This document shows, one piece after another, positions 52,201 through 63,899 of a stretch of DNA of 64,000 nucleotides. The stretch lies in contig CM022665.1 of assembly GCA_012295275.1 (NCBI GenBank), forward strand, positions 43,221,152 through 43,285,151, in the 5' to 3' direction. A program made the position numbers and the translations under genes. Positions within the stretch are counted from its first letter, which is position 1. The number at the start of each line of letters is the position of its first letter. Origin of the DNA: Chrysomallon squamiferum (Eukaryota > Mollusca > Gastropoda > Neomphalida > Peltospiridae). A model generated the notes under the pieces. It saw nothing but the letters and a program-made list of their open reading frames with translations. It made no database searches and had not been told where the DNA came from.

Positions 52201-54317
52201 CAATACCACTGCTATTATTTAAGTTCACTATGTAAACATCATGTCACATCGTATGAAAAAAAAAAAAAAAACACATTAATAACTGAATATAACAATATGC
52301 TTCAGTTATCTCAGCACAAATGTATCATCAAGCCATCACTTGAAACACAGAAAGTTAACATACACAACTGAATCAAGCCGAGTTTTTAATCTATATTCAC
52401 ACACCTGTCGTCCAGCTTACTCACCTGATGTTGGAAAACTCAGTGGAGAGAAAAACAAATCAATATAAATATAGACATCAGTCACACCACATCATCTACA
52501 GCAAACTCAGAGGTATAGAGATCCTATAACACAGTAGATGTAAAAATCGTGAAATTTCCACTCCATGTGGTTTTTTTTTTTAAACAATTCTCAGTAATGA
52601 TGCTACTATCATTTACTGTAAAGTACTGGACTTATCAATAACATGAGAATTGACTCCAAACAAAATCCTCAAGTTATGCAGAAATAAAAAACTCGTAAAA
52701 ATTTCCCAGGTATTTTCATCAAGTCATTTAACAAACACAGATGCTTTCATTTACTGTTGAGTACATTACAACATGGTTTGATGATTATTACTGTGTGTTA
52801 TATACTGTTGATGAAGGTTCTGGTCACACAATACAAACTGATAAAAAATAAAATAAATAACATCTGTGAAATTTCCCTGTTTTCTCAACAAATCAGAAAC
52901 TCTCACCTAATGTCCAGTGACACAACTAAATCTATGACATGCTGGGAGTTACAATAAACTGTGGAATGTTACCAGGCCGTCCCACCTTGGAGTAAGGTCC
53001 AGTGATTTCGCACGCTATTTACATACAGATCATACGGATCGCTTTCCACCTGTTTTGTAATCACATCATGCCTTATTAAATGCAAAGTCAAAGTCATGTG
53101 GTAAGTTTTGTGTCCTCCAGGCTGATTAATGAATTTTGTTAGCTAAATGAATCTGTTTGCAACTAGGAAGAGATTAAGAGCTGAAAAAACCTCAGTGGTT
53201 AGAACATTCAACTGAGGATTGACCAATAATGAGATCCATTTTCCTTAATAGTCTCAAAAGACTATTTTCCCATTCATGCCATTTCTCTAAGTCTGGTTTC
53301 CTGAAAGCTATAAATGTATGTGACAAAATGAAATTAAAAATAAAATTCCTGCTAATTGTCAACAATAGCTTGTATTTACATGAAAGTCATGTTTGTCATC
53401 CATTAACTTAATATGACAGTATTTTGATGTGGGGCAAAATAAATAAGTAGGATCTGAAATAAAACAGACTAACATTTGTTGTTTTTCTGGAGATTTCTTT
53501 TCTCTTCTCATGTTTTGACCAAGTGGTAATTAAAATTAAATAACTTGTAAAACTGAAATAACAAATACTGGAGAATATTTTAATTTATAAAATTGTTGTA
53601 GGTGACAGTTGCTAAAATTTAATACTGTTAAAAAAATAATAATAAAAAAATAAAATAAATAAATAAATAATGATAGCAACTTTACACAGTAAGTTTTAGA
53701 ATTATGTAGCTATCTCTGAAACTTGCGTAACAATTCATTATGAATACTTAATGAAATATTTACTGCACACACCCACAAATAAATTAAATATCAAATTTAA
53801 TCAATTCTATCAGAAGCCATTTCCCCCACCTTGTGAGTGTATTCAATATTAATAATATATGATAATTTATGTAAAATGTTATTGCATTCTGAATAATTAT
53901 AAATTGTTTTTGCATTTAGAATAATTGTAAGTTGTTTTACATACATGATGTCATGTGTAACATACCAGAACTTCAACTGTCAGATAAACAAAATGCTGGA
54001 ACAGCAACAGTGAAAATACAACTTAGGATGAAATATGTGAAATATCAAATTTATACTGCTAATAAATGAATTCATCTTTTTAGTTTTGTAAAGTTTTGTA
54101 ACAAAATGCACTCATGCATGTACACATACAAATGCAACTCTTCATCTCTATTCTTTTTTGCCAAAGATAAAAAAAAAAAAAAAAAAATTGAAGAATTCTT
54201 CTGTATGAAAAATGCTTTGGAAATCAAGTGCATAATTTAAATAAATTTATCATTAACAGAATAAAAATTAACACATTAATAATAACAAAAAACCCCAAAA
54301 GAAATACAAATTTAAAA

Positions 54318-54323
54318 ATATAT

Positions 54324-54361
<38 letters not shown>

Positions 54362-54440
54362 TACAAAACTGAAAATAAAATATAATTTTAATTACTTTGT
54401 CTTAAAACCTAAATTTCAATATAATATATATATATATATT
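54318..54440. repeat. (TA)n-rich compound tract
   Basis: Alternating TA blocks at 54318-54337, 54341-54361 and 54422-54440, interrupted by A/T-rich unique sequence. Confidence 0.85.
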
Positions 54441-55544
54441 TATAAAAAATATTTTGTAAATACAATATTCATATTTTAATAAATATAATGAATTTACACA
54501 CCACAATAAAATATTAAAATATATCATACAGCAAAGAGTTTTCATACTTTGTTCTATTTTTAAAAAGTCAGGTCTCGTGTGCTTGTGTGCTTTGGCACGT
54601 ATGCATGTCCAAATGAAATCAAAGTGCACATAAATCCATATTACTGGGGCAAATGAAACATGAACGAGAGCAAAAACCTGCGTGAACAGGAATGTGTCAT
54701 ACGTAAAGACAGGTGATGAATAATAATGATATTGATCATTAACAAAATGTGCAGAATTATCACACCGAACACAAGTAAAATGCAAAATGCAATGGCGCAC
54801 AGTAAATGAGGTGAAAATATCCGTTTCAATAACCGATTGAAAATCCAAGAGAATTAATATTTAGAAAATTATGCAGGAAAAGCTGAGAGCAGATTAGCAT
54901 GAGATGGTAATAAAAGTTGTAAGAGTAGGAAGTATTTCACACAGGTGAGTGTGACACAGATAACAAAGAACTTGAATATGAAAGGACATTTTTTTTTTTT
55001 TTTTAACTGTGTTTTCATTTGTTAGCAGTCATTTGAAAATGATTATATATTTTTTTTCAATAAATGAATCAATCAATCAAATGCAGAAGTAAAAATCACC
55101 CCACCCAACAAGAAAGAAAGAATAATAATTTTTTTAAAATGAAATAAAATAAAAATAAAAATAAAAATAGCAATGAAACAATAATAAAAAAAAAGAAACA
55201 AAAAAGAAACAAACCTTTCTCTCTCTCCATACATGCACATATATCTCTATTTACCATTTATATTTTTTTACTTTTTTAAATATAAATTTAAAACATGTTT
55301 TATATTTTAAATTCATAATAAACTGTATACATCAGAAACAAAAAAAAAATATATATTTCACATTAATAAAATAATAAAAATCTTTATACATTAATATCTG
55401 AAGATTAAAAAAAAAAAAGGATCAAAAAATAAAAATGAAAAACCCCACAGAAAACAAACAAACAACAACAATGGAAAGAAAAAGAAAAGAAACAAAGAAA
55501 AAAAGGACAAATGAAACAACACTAACAAAACAAAGCAGTATTTA

Positions 55545-55720
55545 CACACGTCTCTAGAAATGACATTAAAATGCTCTCGCTGGATGACGGAATGTTGACT
55601 GACTGACAAATCACAGGTCTGTGCGAGGCGTGTCCCCATGTTAGTTCCGAACACACGCGCCGCTGACGTTGAAAATAAAACATCTCGAGGTTGGCAAACT
55701 CACAAAACCAACACGTGAAC
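55545..55720 (-). promoter_or_regulatory. Candidate CpG-rich internal promoter
   Basis: About 175 bases with many CpGs (CGCGCCGCTGACG and TCGCTGGATGACGG on the plus strand) and a CACGTG E-box near 55711, unusual for this intron. On the coding strand an ATG at 55637-55639 opens MGTRLAQTCDLSVSQHSV..., followed by a possible donor GTGT/GTAAAT near 55546. It could be an alternative first exon, or just an old promoter or CpG island. Confidence 0.3.
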
Positions 55721-56247
55721 GGGACTCGATGTAGTCAAAGTCTTCAGTTTCTGATAACTTGGTAATCCTCGTAAGCCAAGATTAAACTAACAGCATCTCA
55801 CCTGATGTCACCTTTACAACACCTATTTGTCATTATATAATAAAAACTTTTTTGTTTTTTAATTCTTTAAAAACAGATTTAACTATCACCTGAGACATGT
55901 TAAAATATCTGGGACTGGATGTAATCAAACTCTTCAGTTTCTGATAAATTGGTAATCCTTGTAAGCCAAGATTAAACTAACAGCATCTCACCTGATGTCA
56001 CCTTTACAACACCTATTTGTCATTATATAATAGAAACATTTTTTGTTTCTTGATTCTTTAAAAATGAATTTAACTATCACCTGTGACTGGATGAAGTCAA
56101 ACTCTTCAGTTTCTGATAACTTGGTAATCCTTGTAAGCTAAGATTAATCTAACATGATGCCCCCTTAAAACACCTATCTGTCATTATATAATAAACATTT
56201 TTTGTTTTTAATTCTTTAAAAATAGATTTAACTATCATCTGCGACAT
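55721..56247 (-). repeat. Three-copy ~160-190-bp tandem block
   Basis: Copies start near 55721, 55911 and 56086. All contain plus-strand CTTCAGTTTCTGATAACTTGG-TAATCC.TGTAAGC, then ACACCTATTTGTCATTATATAATA and TTCTTTAAAAA.AGATTTAACTATCA. On the coding strand each copy reads TRIT-(K/N)-LSETE-(D/E)-FD-(Y/F)-I. The third copy has both an acceptor and a donor (see 56081-56137). Confidence 0.88.
56081..56137 (-). other. Candidate 19-codon cassette exon in intron 4
   Basis: On the coding strand ATTAATCTTAG gives an acceptor and CACAG/GTGATA a donor, enclosing exactly 57 bases that read LTRITKLSETEEFDFIQSQ in phase 0/0. That is compatible with insertion between exons 4 and 5. The other two tandem copies have lost the AG (TTGG). 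Direct joining of exons 4 and 5 already makes a continuous spectrin helix, so if this exon is used it would be alternative. It could also be chance in a repeat. Confidence 0.3.
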
Positions 56248-57631
56248 ATTGCTTGTACCTGTTTTCACTAACCAAATATACATGTGTTATTTACTCTCCA
56301 AAACATAAATACAAAAAGTTGTGCATGACAGTTGTAACTTTTCTTGGATTAGTGACCACAAAGTTATTTTTATTTTTAAGAACTGACAGAAGCCACTTTT
56401 CTCAAGCCTATTTTCAGTTACAAGAAATTCTCACATATATCATTCATATTTGAAGTAACCACAACACGCTTAATATTTTAAATATTACATTCCTATGTGT
56501 TAATGCAGGTATTTGTATTAAGTTCAGGAACACATTCTGGCCTAAGATTTAAGTAAAATAAAATATTGAAGGAGAAAATAAAATAATTAAATATGTGCAG
56601 GATATTGATGCCTGTGTGAAAGTCAAGAATATCCACCCTATTGCAAAACACTGAAAACAATCCATATTCCTAGCAGTGCAGATCTTCGATTTCAGAAAAT
56701 GAAATGTCAATTAATGATAAATTACATCATGAAAGTTATGTATTTACTATAAATTCAATATAATTTTTGTGATAAAATAAGGATAACCTATGCCTTTGGT
56801 GTTTGAAGAAAGATTAAAATCTTATTTTTCTTCTTCTTTTTTTTTTTTTCTTGAATATTATTTTATTTCATTTTTTTTCTTGATTGTAAAATAATTTCTC
56901 CCATGGTCAATGATCAGACTTTTTAATATTTTTAAATCCTCAATGTACAAATTGGTGAAATGCATAAAATATTTAATTCAAATGAAGCCCTGATATCTAC
57001 ATCTGTACTGTAACTGTACATATACGCACATACCACAACATTTGTAAATGCATATGTTTTTACATTTTTAAAAATTCAGCTGACTTGTACTATTTAAACA
57101 TTTCAACAGCAGAATCGAACATTTTAAATTAAAAACCTGAACAATAAATTTAAGAAAAAAACAACAACTGAGAAATAAATAAAACGAGAAATGATACTCT
57201 GAAAATTCAAAATTTTTTTCTTTTCAAAATGCTGAGCAAACAAAACACCTTCAAAGCTATTACTGCTTACACAACAGAAAAGCAGTAACAGCAATGGTAA
57301 TGACATGCTAGTAAATCACCATGGTGACAATTTCAGCTAACCATTATCAAAAGGAGTACACTAAAAACCTGCACTGGTAGTTAAAAATAATTCAACTCTG
57401 AGAGTAACAGCAGGTAGAGTGATACTCAATTACACTTAAACTTCAATAACAAAGTCTTTGGTATCTTTAACATAAAACTGGCTTCAAAGATATCTTACCA
57501 CATTCAATTTAATGAAAGTGATGTGGGGGGGAGGAAAGTGCTTGTTTTTCTGTAGCCGAGACGTTTCTCACTTACATTGCCCAGAAATAGAAGTAGACAA
57601 AGGGTAAGAGAATCAGATATAATAAAATTGG

Positions 57632-57711
<80 letters not shown>
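57632..57711. repeat. (GA)n microsatellite
   Basis: About 76 bases of pure GA preceded by GTGTGT. Confidence 0.95.
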
Positions 57712-57715
<4 letters not shown>

Positions 57716-58099
57716 GATAAAGACAAAGACGTGTTAGTAAAATCAACACAAAATGTTTGCATAGTTTCAACATTTACACACATACATACAAAATAATATC
57801 CTCCCCTAGATATACATTCATCTACAACAGTAATTTGTTGTTGTTGTTTAGGTATTAATTATGATACCAATATATTCTAAATGTGATAAATAATTACTTC
57901 TTCTAAGTAATATTTAAAAAGCATTAACATTTAAAACTGATGAATAAACAATTCGATTCAGATGAAACTTAAGATACTTGTGGTAATACTTTTTGTTTAA
58001 TTATCATGCATAAAAATCCTCCAACTATAGACAGTGTTGAAATTGTATCAAGAACAATAAATATCCTTTTAAAACTCTGTACCAACCAAAAAACAAAAA

Positions 58100-58330
58100 A
58101 GTACACATAAACTTCACTACATTTAAATTTTAAATTTTAAATTGATGTACATCCTGAAATGCTAACTGTGTACCAAACAAAAAAAGTATTATATATTATA
58201 GATTTCACTGCATTTAAATTTTAAATTGAGCCCCATTCTGAAATGCAAACAAACCACCGAAAAAAAAAAAAGTATAATACGTTATAAATTTCACTGCATT
58301 TAAATTTTAAATTGAGCTGAAATGTAGCCA
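58100..58330. repeat. ~85-bp tandem repeat, three units
   Basis: TTTCACTGCATTTAAATTTTAAATTGA followed by CTGAAATG..AAC...ACCAAA..AAAAAGTAT.ATA recurs with starts near 58114, 58201 and 58286. Confidence 0.8.
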
Positions 58331-58551
58331 GACACTTTTACATTAAAATGGGTTTACAAGGATATTTTATTTGCTTATTATTATTATTATTTTGTTCCTG
58401 CAGAATTGAATTGCCTTGGGAGATATGGTCTGGTACTTAAGTATGTCACAATTTAAATAATTAAAGATTTTTTGAAACATTTATGTGTAATTTATGGTAA
58501 TTTTATATCAAGTATGCTTGAAAGTGTTTATTCAAAACAACAAAAAAAATT

Positions 58552-58602
<51 letters not shown>

Positions 58603-59047
58603 TAAATGAGGGACTAGATTAAATTTAGTATTTTGCATTAAAGAAAACTGAAATGTATGAAGCACTAAAAACCAAGTGGGAGGGACCAGTCTTTATAGAT
58701 ATATGGCACAAAGTAATCAAATTGATATTGTGTGAATTTTTTTTGGTGACTTTTTTTTTCTAAATAAATATTTTATTTTTTTATTATACCAACTGGTTAT
58801 TAAACAACAACAATAATTATAAATAATTATAAATAATAAAGCATTTAAAAAATAAAAAGTTGAAGGAGCACTAGTTCTGTAAGTAGGTCTTCAAGAGTTA
58901 CCTCCCTTGCACAATAGAAAATATGATTTTGTCAGTACAAACTAGAAAAACACATAAAAATAAAAATAAATAAATAAATAAAATAAAATAAATTCTGTCA
59001 GTAACAACCAGAATGAAAACAAAAAAGTCCCTCCCCATCTCATCTTC

Positions 59048-59078
<31 letters not shown>

Positions 59079-59283
59079 TAAGCAATAGAACTCAAGATAC
59101 TACTGAAACTAATGTAAAAACCACTACCTTTATATTTAATATAGTAAATAAAAAATAAATAAAACAACCATCAAGCAAGCAACAACCAACCATTAAAACA
59201 AAGCAAAAGAAAAAAAGTATCAAAGAGGCTATCATTTTAATAGGTCTAGGATTCTAAAATAAAAATAAATGTTTAACACATAC

Positions 59284-59408
59284 CTGATGTTCCTTTAGCC
59301 TCTCTCTGATGTCTGAGTGGGACCACTCGGGTCGAAATGCCATTGGTAACAACTGCTTTTCAACTTTAAAAAGCCATTTTCTCAAATTATCAAGATCAAC
59401 TTGCAGGT
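59284..59408 (-). CDS. KASH protein, exon 4 (spectrin-like repeat, first half)
   Basis: The acceptor is TTTTTCAG/ACCTGC and the donor CATCAG/GTATGT. Forty-one codons plus a shared one read DLQVDLDNLRKWLFKVEKQ, then LLPMAFRPEWSHSDIRERLK and EHQ. The LRKWL-x-x-VE-x-x-L core is helix A of a spectrin repeat, and DIRERLKEHQ starts helix B, which continues in exon 5. Phase 1 in, phase 0 out. Confidence 0.93.
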
Positions 59409-60139
59409 CTGAAAAACAAGATTTATTATCAATATTTATAAAACTACTGATAATAGGTACATTTGGAATATACAGTTAGTTCTAAAAACCCCAGATTTGT
59501 TCTCTTGTAGCGGAGTTACTTGCCTTTGTATATATTTTAAAATATGTATATCTAAAAAATATATATTAAGGTTATGCTGTTTGCAGTTTTCCAATCTTTT
59601 TTTAAAAATGAACTCACACTGATATAAATGTGTTTTTTCAAGTGTGTTTTCTTAAATGTCTACAAATTCCCGTAAGAAATTATGAAAAATGTTTCATTTT
59701 AAAGATTTTTGAAAACAAAATTTGTTTTTTTAAATGCAGTTATTTCCCTTCCTTCTGCAGAATCTTTAAGAAAATATTTTTATTTTCTCATTTTTTACCA
59801 GCAATTACTTTCTGAAACATTCTGGAAAAATATATCCTTGCTTAACACAATTATAAATTATGCATATAATCATGTTACCAGATACTATGCTCTAGTCAAA
59901 ATTAAAAGTAGGTAAAACTATTAGAAACCTAATCATTTTTAATATTTCATCTAGTTATACACTCTTTAACTTACTTACAATCTGCATAATTTTACCAGCA
60001 GTCTCTCTACACTCATTTACAAGAAACAAATACTTCAAAAATTTCAAATAACACTCTAGCAAAATTAAAAATAAAACAATTTAACAAAAAAACGTATGAC
60101 GTAAAATGGAGATGTTTGTCACTGCAGACTGTGCCACAC
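59409..60139 (-). other. Intron 3 of the KASH gene
   Basis: 731 bases of A/T-rich sequence with several T-rich frames. Nothing else identifiable. Confidence 0.75.
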
Positions 60140-60332
60140 CTTTGATCACTGTGTCCCTGGTGTACTCAGACGAGGGTACGATAGCCGACTCCACCTCCCA
60201 CCACTGGGCGTTGAGAGATGACGTCATCGTACCTATCTCCACCTTCATGTTTGGGTATCGCCTCAGCAGCTGCTTGGCGTAATCGTTGAAAAACTTGCGA
60301 CAAGGAACTTTCTCTGTCAGCACCTCACTGAA
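60140..60332 (-). CDS. KASH protein, exon 3
   Basis: The acceptor is TTAAAACAG/TTCAGT and the donor ATCAAAG/GTGTGG. Sixty-four codons plus one base read FSEVLTEKVPCRKFFNDYAK, then QLLRRYPNMKVEIGTMTSSL and NAQWWEVESAIVPSSEYTRD-TVIKG. An amphipathic helix (KFFNDYAKQLLRRYP) is followed by LNAQWWEVESAI, resembling the third helix of a degenerate spectrin-like repeat (L-x-x-xWW-x-x-x-x-x-I). It is GC-rich against its introns. Confidence 0.91.
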
Positions 60333-60649
60333 CTGTTTTAAAACACACAGGAAAGAAAATTGGATAATAATTGTAATGAAGCTCTGGGTGTATTAAGATA
60401 TTAAAAGGTGAATTAGTAGAATAAATAAAAAATAAAAAAATAAAAAAATTTTAGTTTTTCTGCTAATCATGCAGAAAGACTGATTATACTGATAATTTTG
60501 AAAGGAGATTTAAATAAAATTTATTATTATTATTATTATTATTGTTATTATTATTTTCATCATTTTAATTATTCATTAAATATTTTAAATGTTTTGCTCA
60601 TATTCTTAAGTTGCAGGAAAAAATATTTTGTACAGAAAATATGATTTTG

Positions 60650-60913
60650 TATGAATATACATGTTATTTTAAGTATTTATGTGAGTATATTACTTATATT
60701 TGATATTTATTTATTTACCTAGCAGATTAGATATTTCCCAAAAAGACTTTTTGACTTTTTCTGAATAATGACTTGGATTTTAAGTATTTATATGATTATA
60801 TTACTTATATTCCATATTTAATTGATAGATCAGGTATTTCTCAAAAAGATTTTTTGACTTTTTCTGAATATCTATATGCTTATATTACTTATATTTCGTA
60901 TTTACTGGATTAC
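60650..60913 (-). repeat. Two decayed intronic copies of the exon 2 end
   Basis: Blocks at about 60821-60880 and 60722-60783 repeat the last ~60 bases of exon 2 plus ~40 bases of intron. On the coding strand they read IQKKSKNLFEKYLIYQ and QVIIQKKSKSLFGKYLIC, against QVVTQKKTKSLSEKYLIYQ in the exon. The nearer copy has lost the donor (CAATTA); the farther one keeps TAG/GTAAAT. Confidence 0.88.
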
Positions 60914-61087
60914 CTGATAGATGAGGTATTTCTCAGAAAGACTTTTGGTCTTCTTCTGAGTGACGACTTGGATTTGGCGCAACCATTCAGTGAGTTCTCG
61001 GTATTGCTGGAGAAACTCGTCAAACGAAACACTGGTTCCGCCTCCGAAACTGTCGTCTTCGTCCAGAGAAAGGTCACTTTCAGTCGA
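60914..61087 (-). CDS. KASH protein, exon 2
   Basis: The acceptor is ATCTGACAG/TCGACT and the donor TATCAG/GTAATC. Fifty-eight codons in phase 0/0: STESDLSLDEDDSFGGGTS, then VSFDEFLQQYRELTEWLRQI and QVVTQKKTKSLSEKYLIYQ. An acidic linker leads into a spectrin-repeat-type helix A core (FLQQYRELTEWLRQI). Its 3' end is duplicated twice in the following intron. Confidence 0.92.
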
Positions 61088-61537
61088 CTGTCAGATAAAC
61101 AAAATATGTCACACGTCTGAGTGATTATCTGAATTATATTAATAACTGAATTTTGTATTTGGTAATTGTGTCAATATATAAATTTAAAATGTGTCATCTA
61201 ATTAGTATTAAATAATTAAAAAAAGCCAAAGAGAAATTATTTGAATAAAAATAAATAAAGAATATTTACAGTGACTTAAAATTCAGCATATGTAAAATAT
61301 TACAATTTTTTTTTTTAATTTTTAAAAAAAACAACAACAAACAAACAAAACTCAAACATCTTCAAATATATGCCAAAGTTTCTCTTAAATGTTTTTAATT
61401 TCATTATAAAAGATTTTGTAAACTCAAATTCACCATTTAGCAGTAAAAATGCAAAAATTCAAAAATAAAGGTTTGCACTTAGTTATGTTAGAAATAGAAT
61501 GATTAAATGAGATCAGTGTAAACACACAATTCCTAAC
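61088..61537 (-). other. Intron 1 (within this window) of the KASH gene
   Basis: 450 bases of A/T-rich sequence. Nothing else identifiable. Confidence 0.75.
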
Positions 61538-62380
61538 CTGGCAAGTTTCAATGATCTCCTTGTCCATCAGATACTGGTACGAGGACTCTATGGCCTTCCA
61601 CAGTTCATCTTTGCGGTAGTGCTTCTTGAACTCCGACAGGGTCCGAGGGGCAGGGGATCCCCCCGGGGTGCTGCTGCGGCTGTCATCACACCACTCAAAC
61701 AGCGACGGTGATCCTGACCTGCTGCTCAGCATCGAGCTTGGTGTGTCGCCATTCATCTTGCGTCGTTTCGGTCCAGTGGGCGTGTCAAGGTCACAGAACT
61801 CCTCGCCGACTTGCAAGAACTTCCCTTCCTTCTTTTCTGGTGTCACCATTCCTATTTCAAACGGTCTGTCATTCAGCTCAACCTTCTCAACTGGTTCCAT
61901 CTTTGCCTTGTGTTCTGAGGATGCTGTCTTGGTCAAGGGTGAGTCTAGGCCGAGGTCATACCATCGATGGACATCTGGACTTTGAGGCAGGCTGGAGACC
62001 TTTGTGGTAAATTGAGGATGTCTGATGTTCTGATGTGGGGATCCATCTGATATTCTGATTGCAGCCAGGGACAGTGAAACAGGAGTCAGTGACAATCCAG
62101 ACTTTATTTTAGCGTAGGCAACATTTTCCTTGTCGTACAAACTTTCTGGTAGCTTCTTCCTACCAGACCAATTACACAAAGGGCTATTTATTCCAGAAGG
62201 AGAAGGAGATAACTGAAGCTGAGAGCTCTTGTCACGCAGCCTGTCGATAAATCCCAGCCAGAGAAACACCAAATTTTCAACTTCTACTTCGACTGTTCCT
62301 TGCCCATCTAAGAAATCTTTTCTACGACCAAGCAAGCTGCAAATGATTGTCTTCTGTGTTTTTGTCTCGGCAATCAAATC
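61538..62380 (-). CDS. KASH protein, first exon within the window (exon 1 here)
   Basis: The acceptor is TCTTTACAG/GATTTG and the donor TGCCAG/GTTAGG; 281 codons in phase 0/0. It starts DLIAETKTQKTIICSLLGRR and contains FLWLGFIDRLRDKSSQLQL, then a long serine/proline-rich part with TPTGPKRRKMNG (basic, NLS-like), SGSPSLFEWCDDSRSSTPGG, and a final helix FKKHYRKDELWKAIESSYQY. The acidic-flanked tryptophan (FEWCDD) resembles the kinesin light chain-binding W-acidic motif. Because the exon opens with an acceptor in phase 0, the true start of the gene is upstream, outside the window. Klarsicht or nesprin family; I cannot tell the orthologue by eye. Confidence 0.9.
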
Positions 62381-63858
62381 CTGTAAAGAGATGAATAATT
62401 ATTCTATTAAAATATTACGTTTTCTTTATTTTTCTAAAACATTTTTTTTATTATAAATAAACTTGTTATCAGATCTACTGACAATCCTTGAATTCATCAC
62501 TATCTGATGAAAATAAATTATGAAAGCACAGCTTGTGGTTAATTGATAAGAAATTTTTTTGTGAGAAGATGTGCTCACCATTATTTGCACCCTGTGGTCA
62601 GTACATCATATATTTTACCCATTAACATAACCAAGTATTATAAAAATAAAAAAATAAAACAATTTGTAATGAGTTTATCACCAGCATTAAAATTAATGAG
62701 TATATAAAAACAAAAAAGAATTTAAGAAAAAAATAAAATACATAAAGTAGATTTTTAGAAATGTATTCCACATTTCTATAATGCATTCCAACAACCTGTT
62801 TTGTTAATAGCAAACATACAGCCTTGCAGAAAAAATCTGTTTGCCAGTTTAAAGAAATTGTTTTCCAGTTAGTGTCAAAATTATTTTTTCATGTACAGGT
62901 GCATTTCCACTTTATCAAGGTCCATTAAAACCTGCTAGAAACTCAGGCTACAATATAATAGTGACCATAACAGTTATCTATATTGAATCACTGGACACCA
63001 CACTTTTAAAAACACTTGTGAAATCCATACAAGATGAAAACAAAAAAATGAATGTTTGTTAAACAAGACATCAAAAAAAAAAATAATAATAAATAAATAA
63101 ATAAATAATATTAATAATAAACAAATAAATAATTTAAATACAAGAATGTCTATAACTGATTTTCACAGTAAGTATTAAATATGTTGCACATATATCAAAA
63201 TTAAACTTTTGATCAATGCGATCCATAAAAAAAAATAATAATAATAATAATAAATTACCACACTGATTAAATTATCATACTATCATCTTACCTATATAAT
63301 CATATTAAAAATAGTGTTAATTCATTATCCGATTTATTCAATTTATCAAAATAACAAGTACACAACAGAACATTACTCTTTAAGTTTTCCTGCCTGTATC
63401 AGGTTTCGGCTATTTATTTGTTTATCAACATATGACAAGCTGTGCTTGCTGCAATGAAAAGAAAAAAAAATAGTAAAAAAAAAAAAAAATTCCACCTCAG
63501 ATAACCTATTAATATCTGACCTGAAAGCAAAGATCAAACTCAGCAATAACCAAAGAAGAAAAAAAACTGAAATCACTGTATGACAGACACCACACGAAGT
63601 ACCATCATGGCTGGAATACATTTATTTCCACCATTAAAACAGCCATGTCAAATTCATCATGGCTTACATCTCACCAGGTAGAAATACAAACTGAACTGGC
63701 CTTTCATCCATTATTTTTTTTTTGTATTTGTTATTTGTCTGGAAGCAATTAGCGTGACAACAAATGACCATCTGTACCAATGAATCATGGTAAATGATTT
63801 ACTATATGGATATTATTTTAATAAGTGGTAGGCAGAGTTTTCAAAATGATTAATGTTT

Positions 63859-63899
<41 letters not shown>

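Larger units (their letters stand above)
34888..59283 (-). other. 24.4-kb intron 4 of the KASH gene
   Basis: Most of this is A/T-rich DNA with microsatellites and diverged local tandem repeats, listed separately. Two GC-richer islands (46010-46200 and 55545-55740) look promoter-like. A triplicated block (55721-56247) holds a possible 19-codon cassette exon, and a non-repetitive 89-codon frame lies at 51578-51847. I found no exon that must be included for the reading frame to close: exons 4 and 5 join directly in phase 0. Confidence 0.65.

Noticed and set aside
60773-61120. Plus-strand 115-codon frame
   Set aside because: It covers exon 2 and its intronic duplicates in antisense; the repeated YLYDYITYI phrases come from the repeat.
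61626-62010. Plus-strand frames of 100 and 119 codons
   Set aside because: They are antisense shadows of exon 1.
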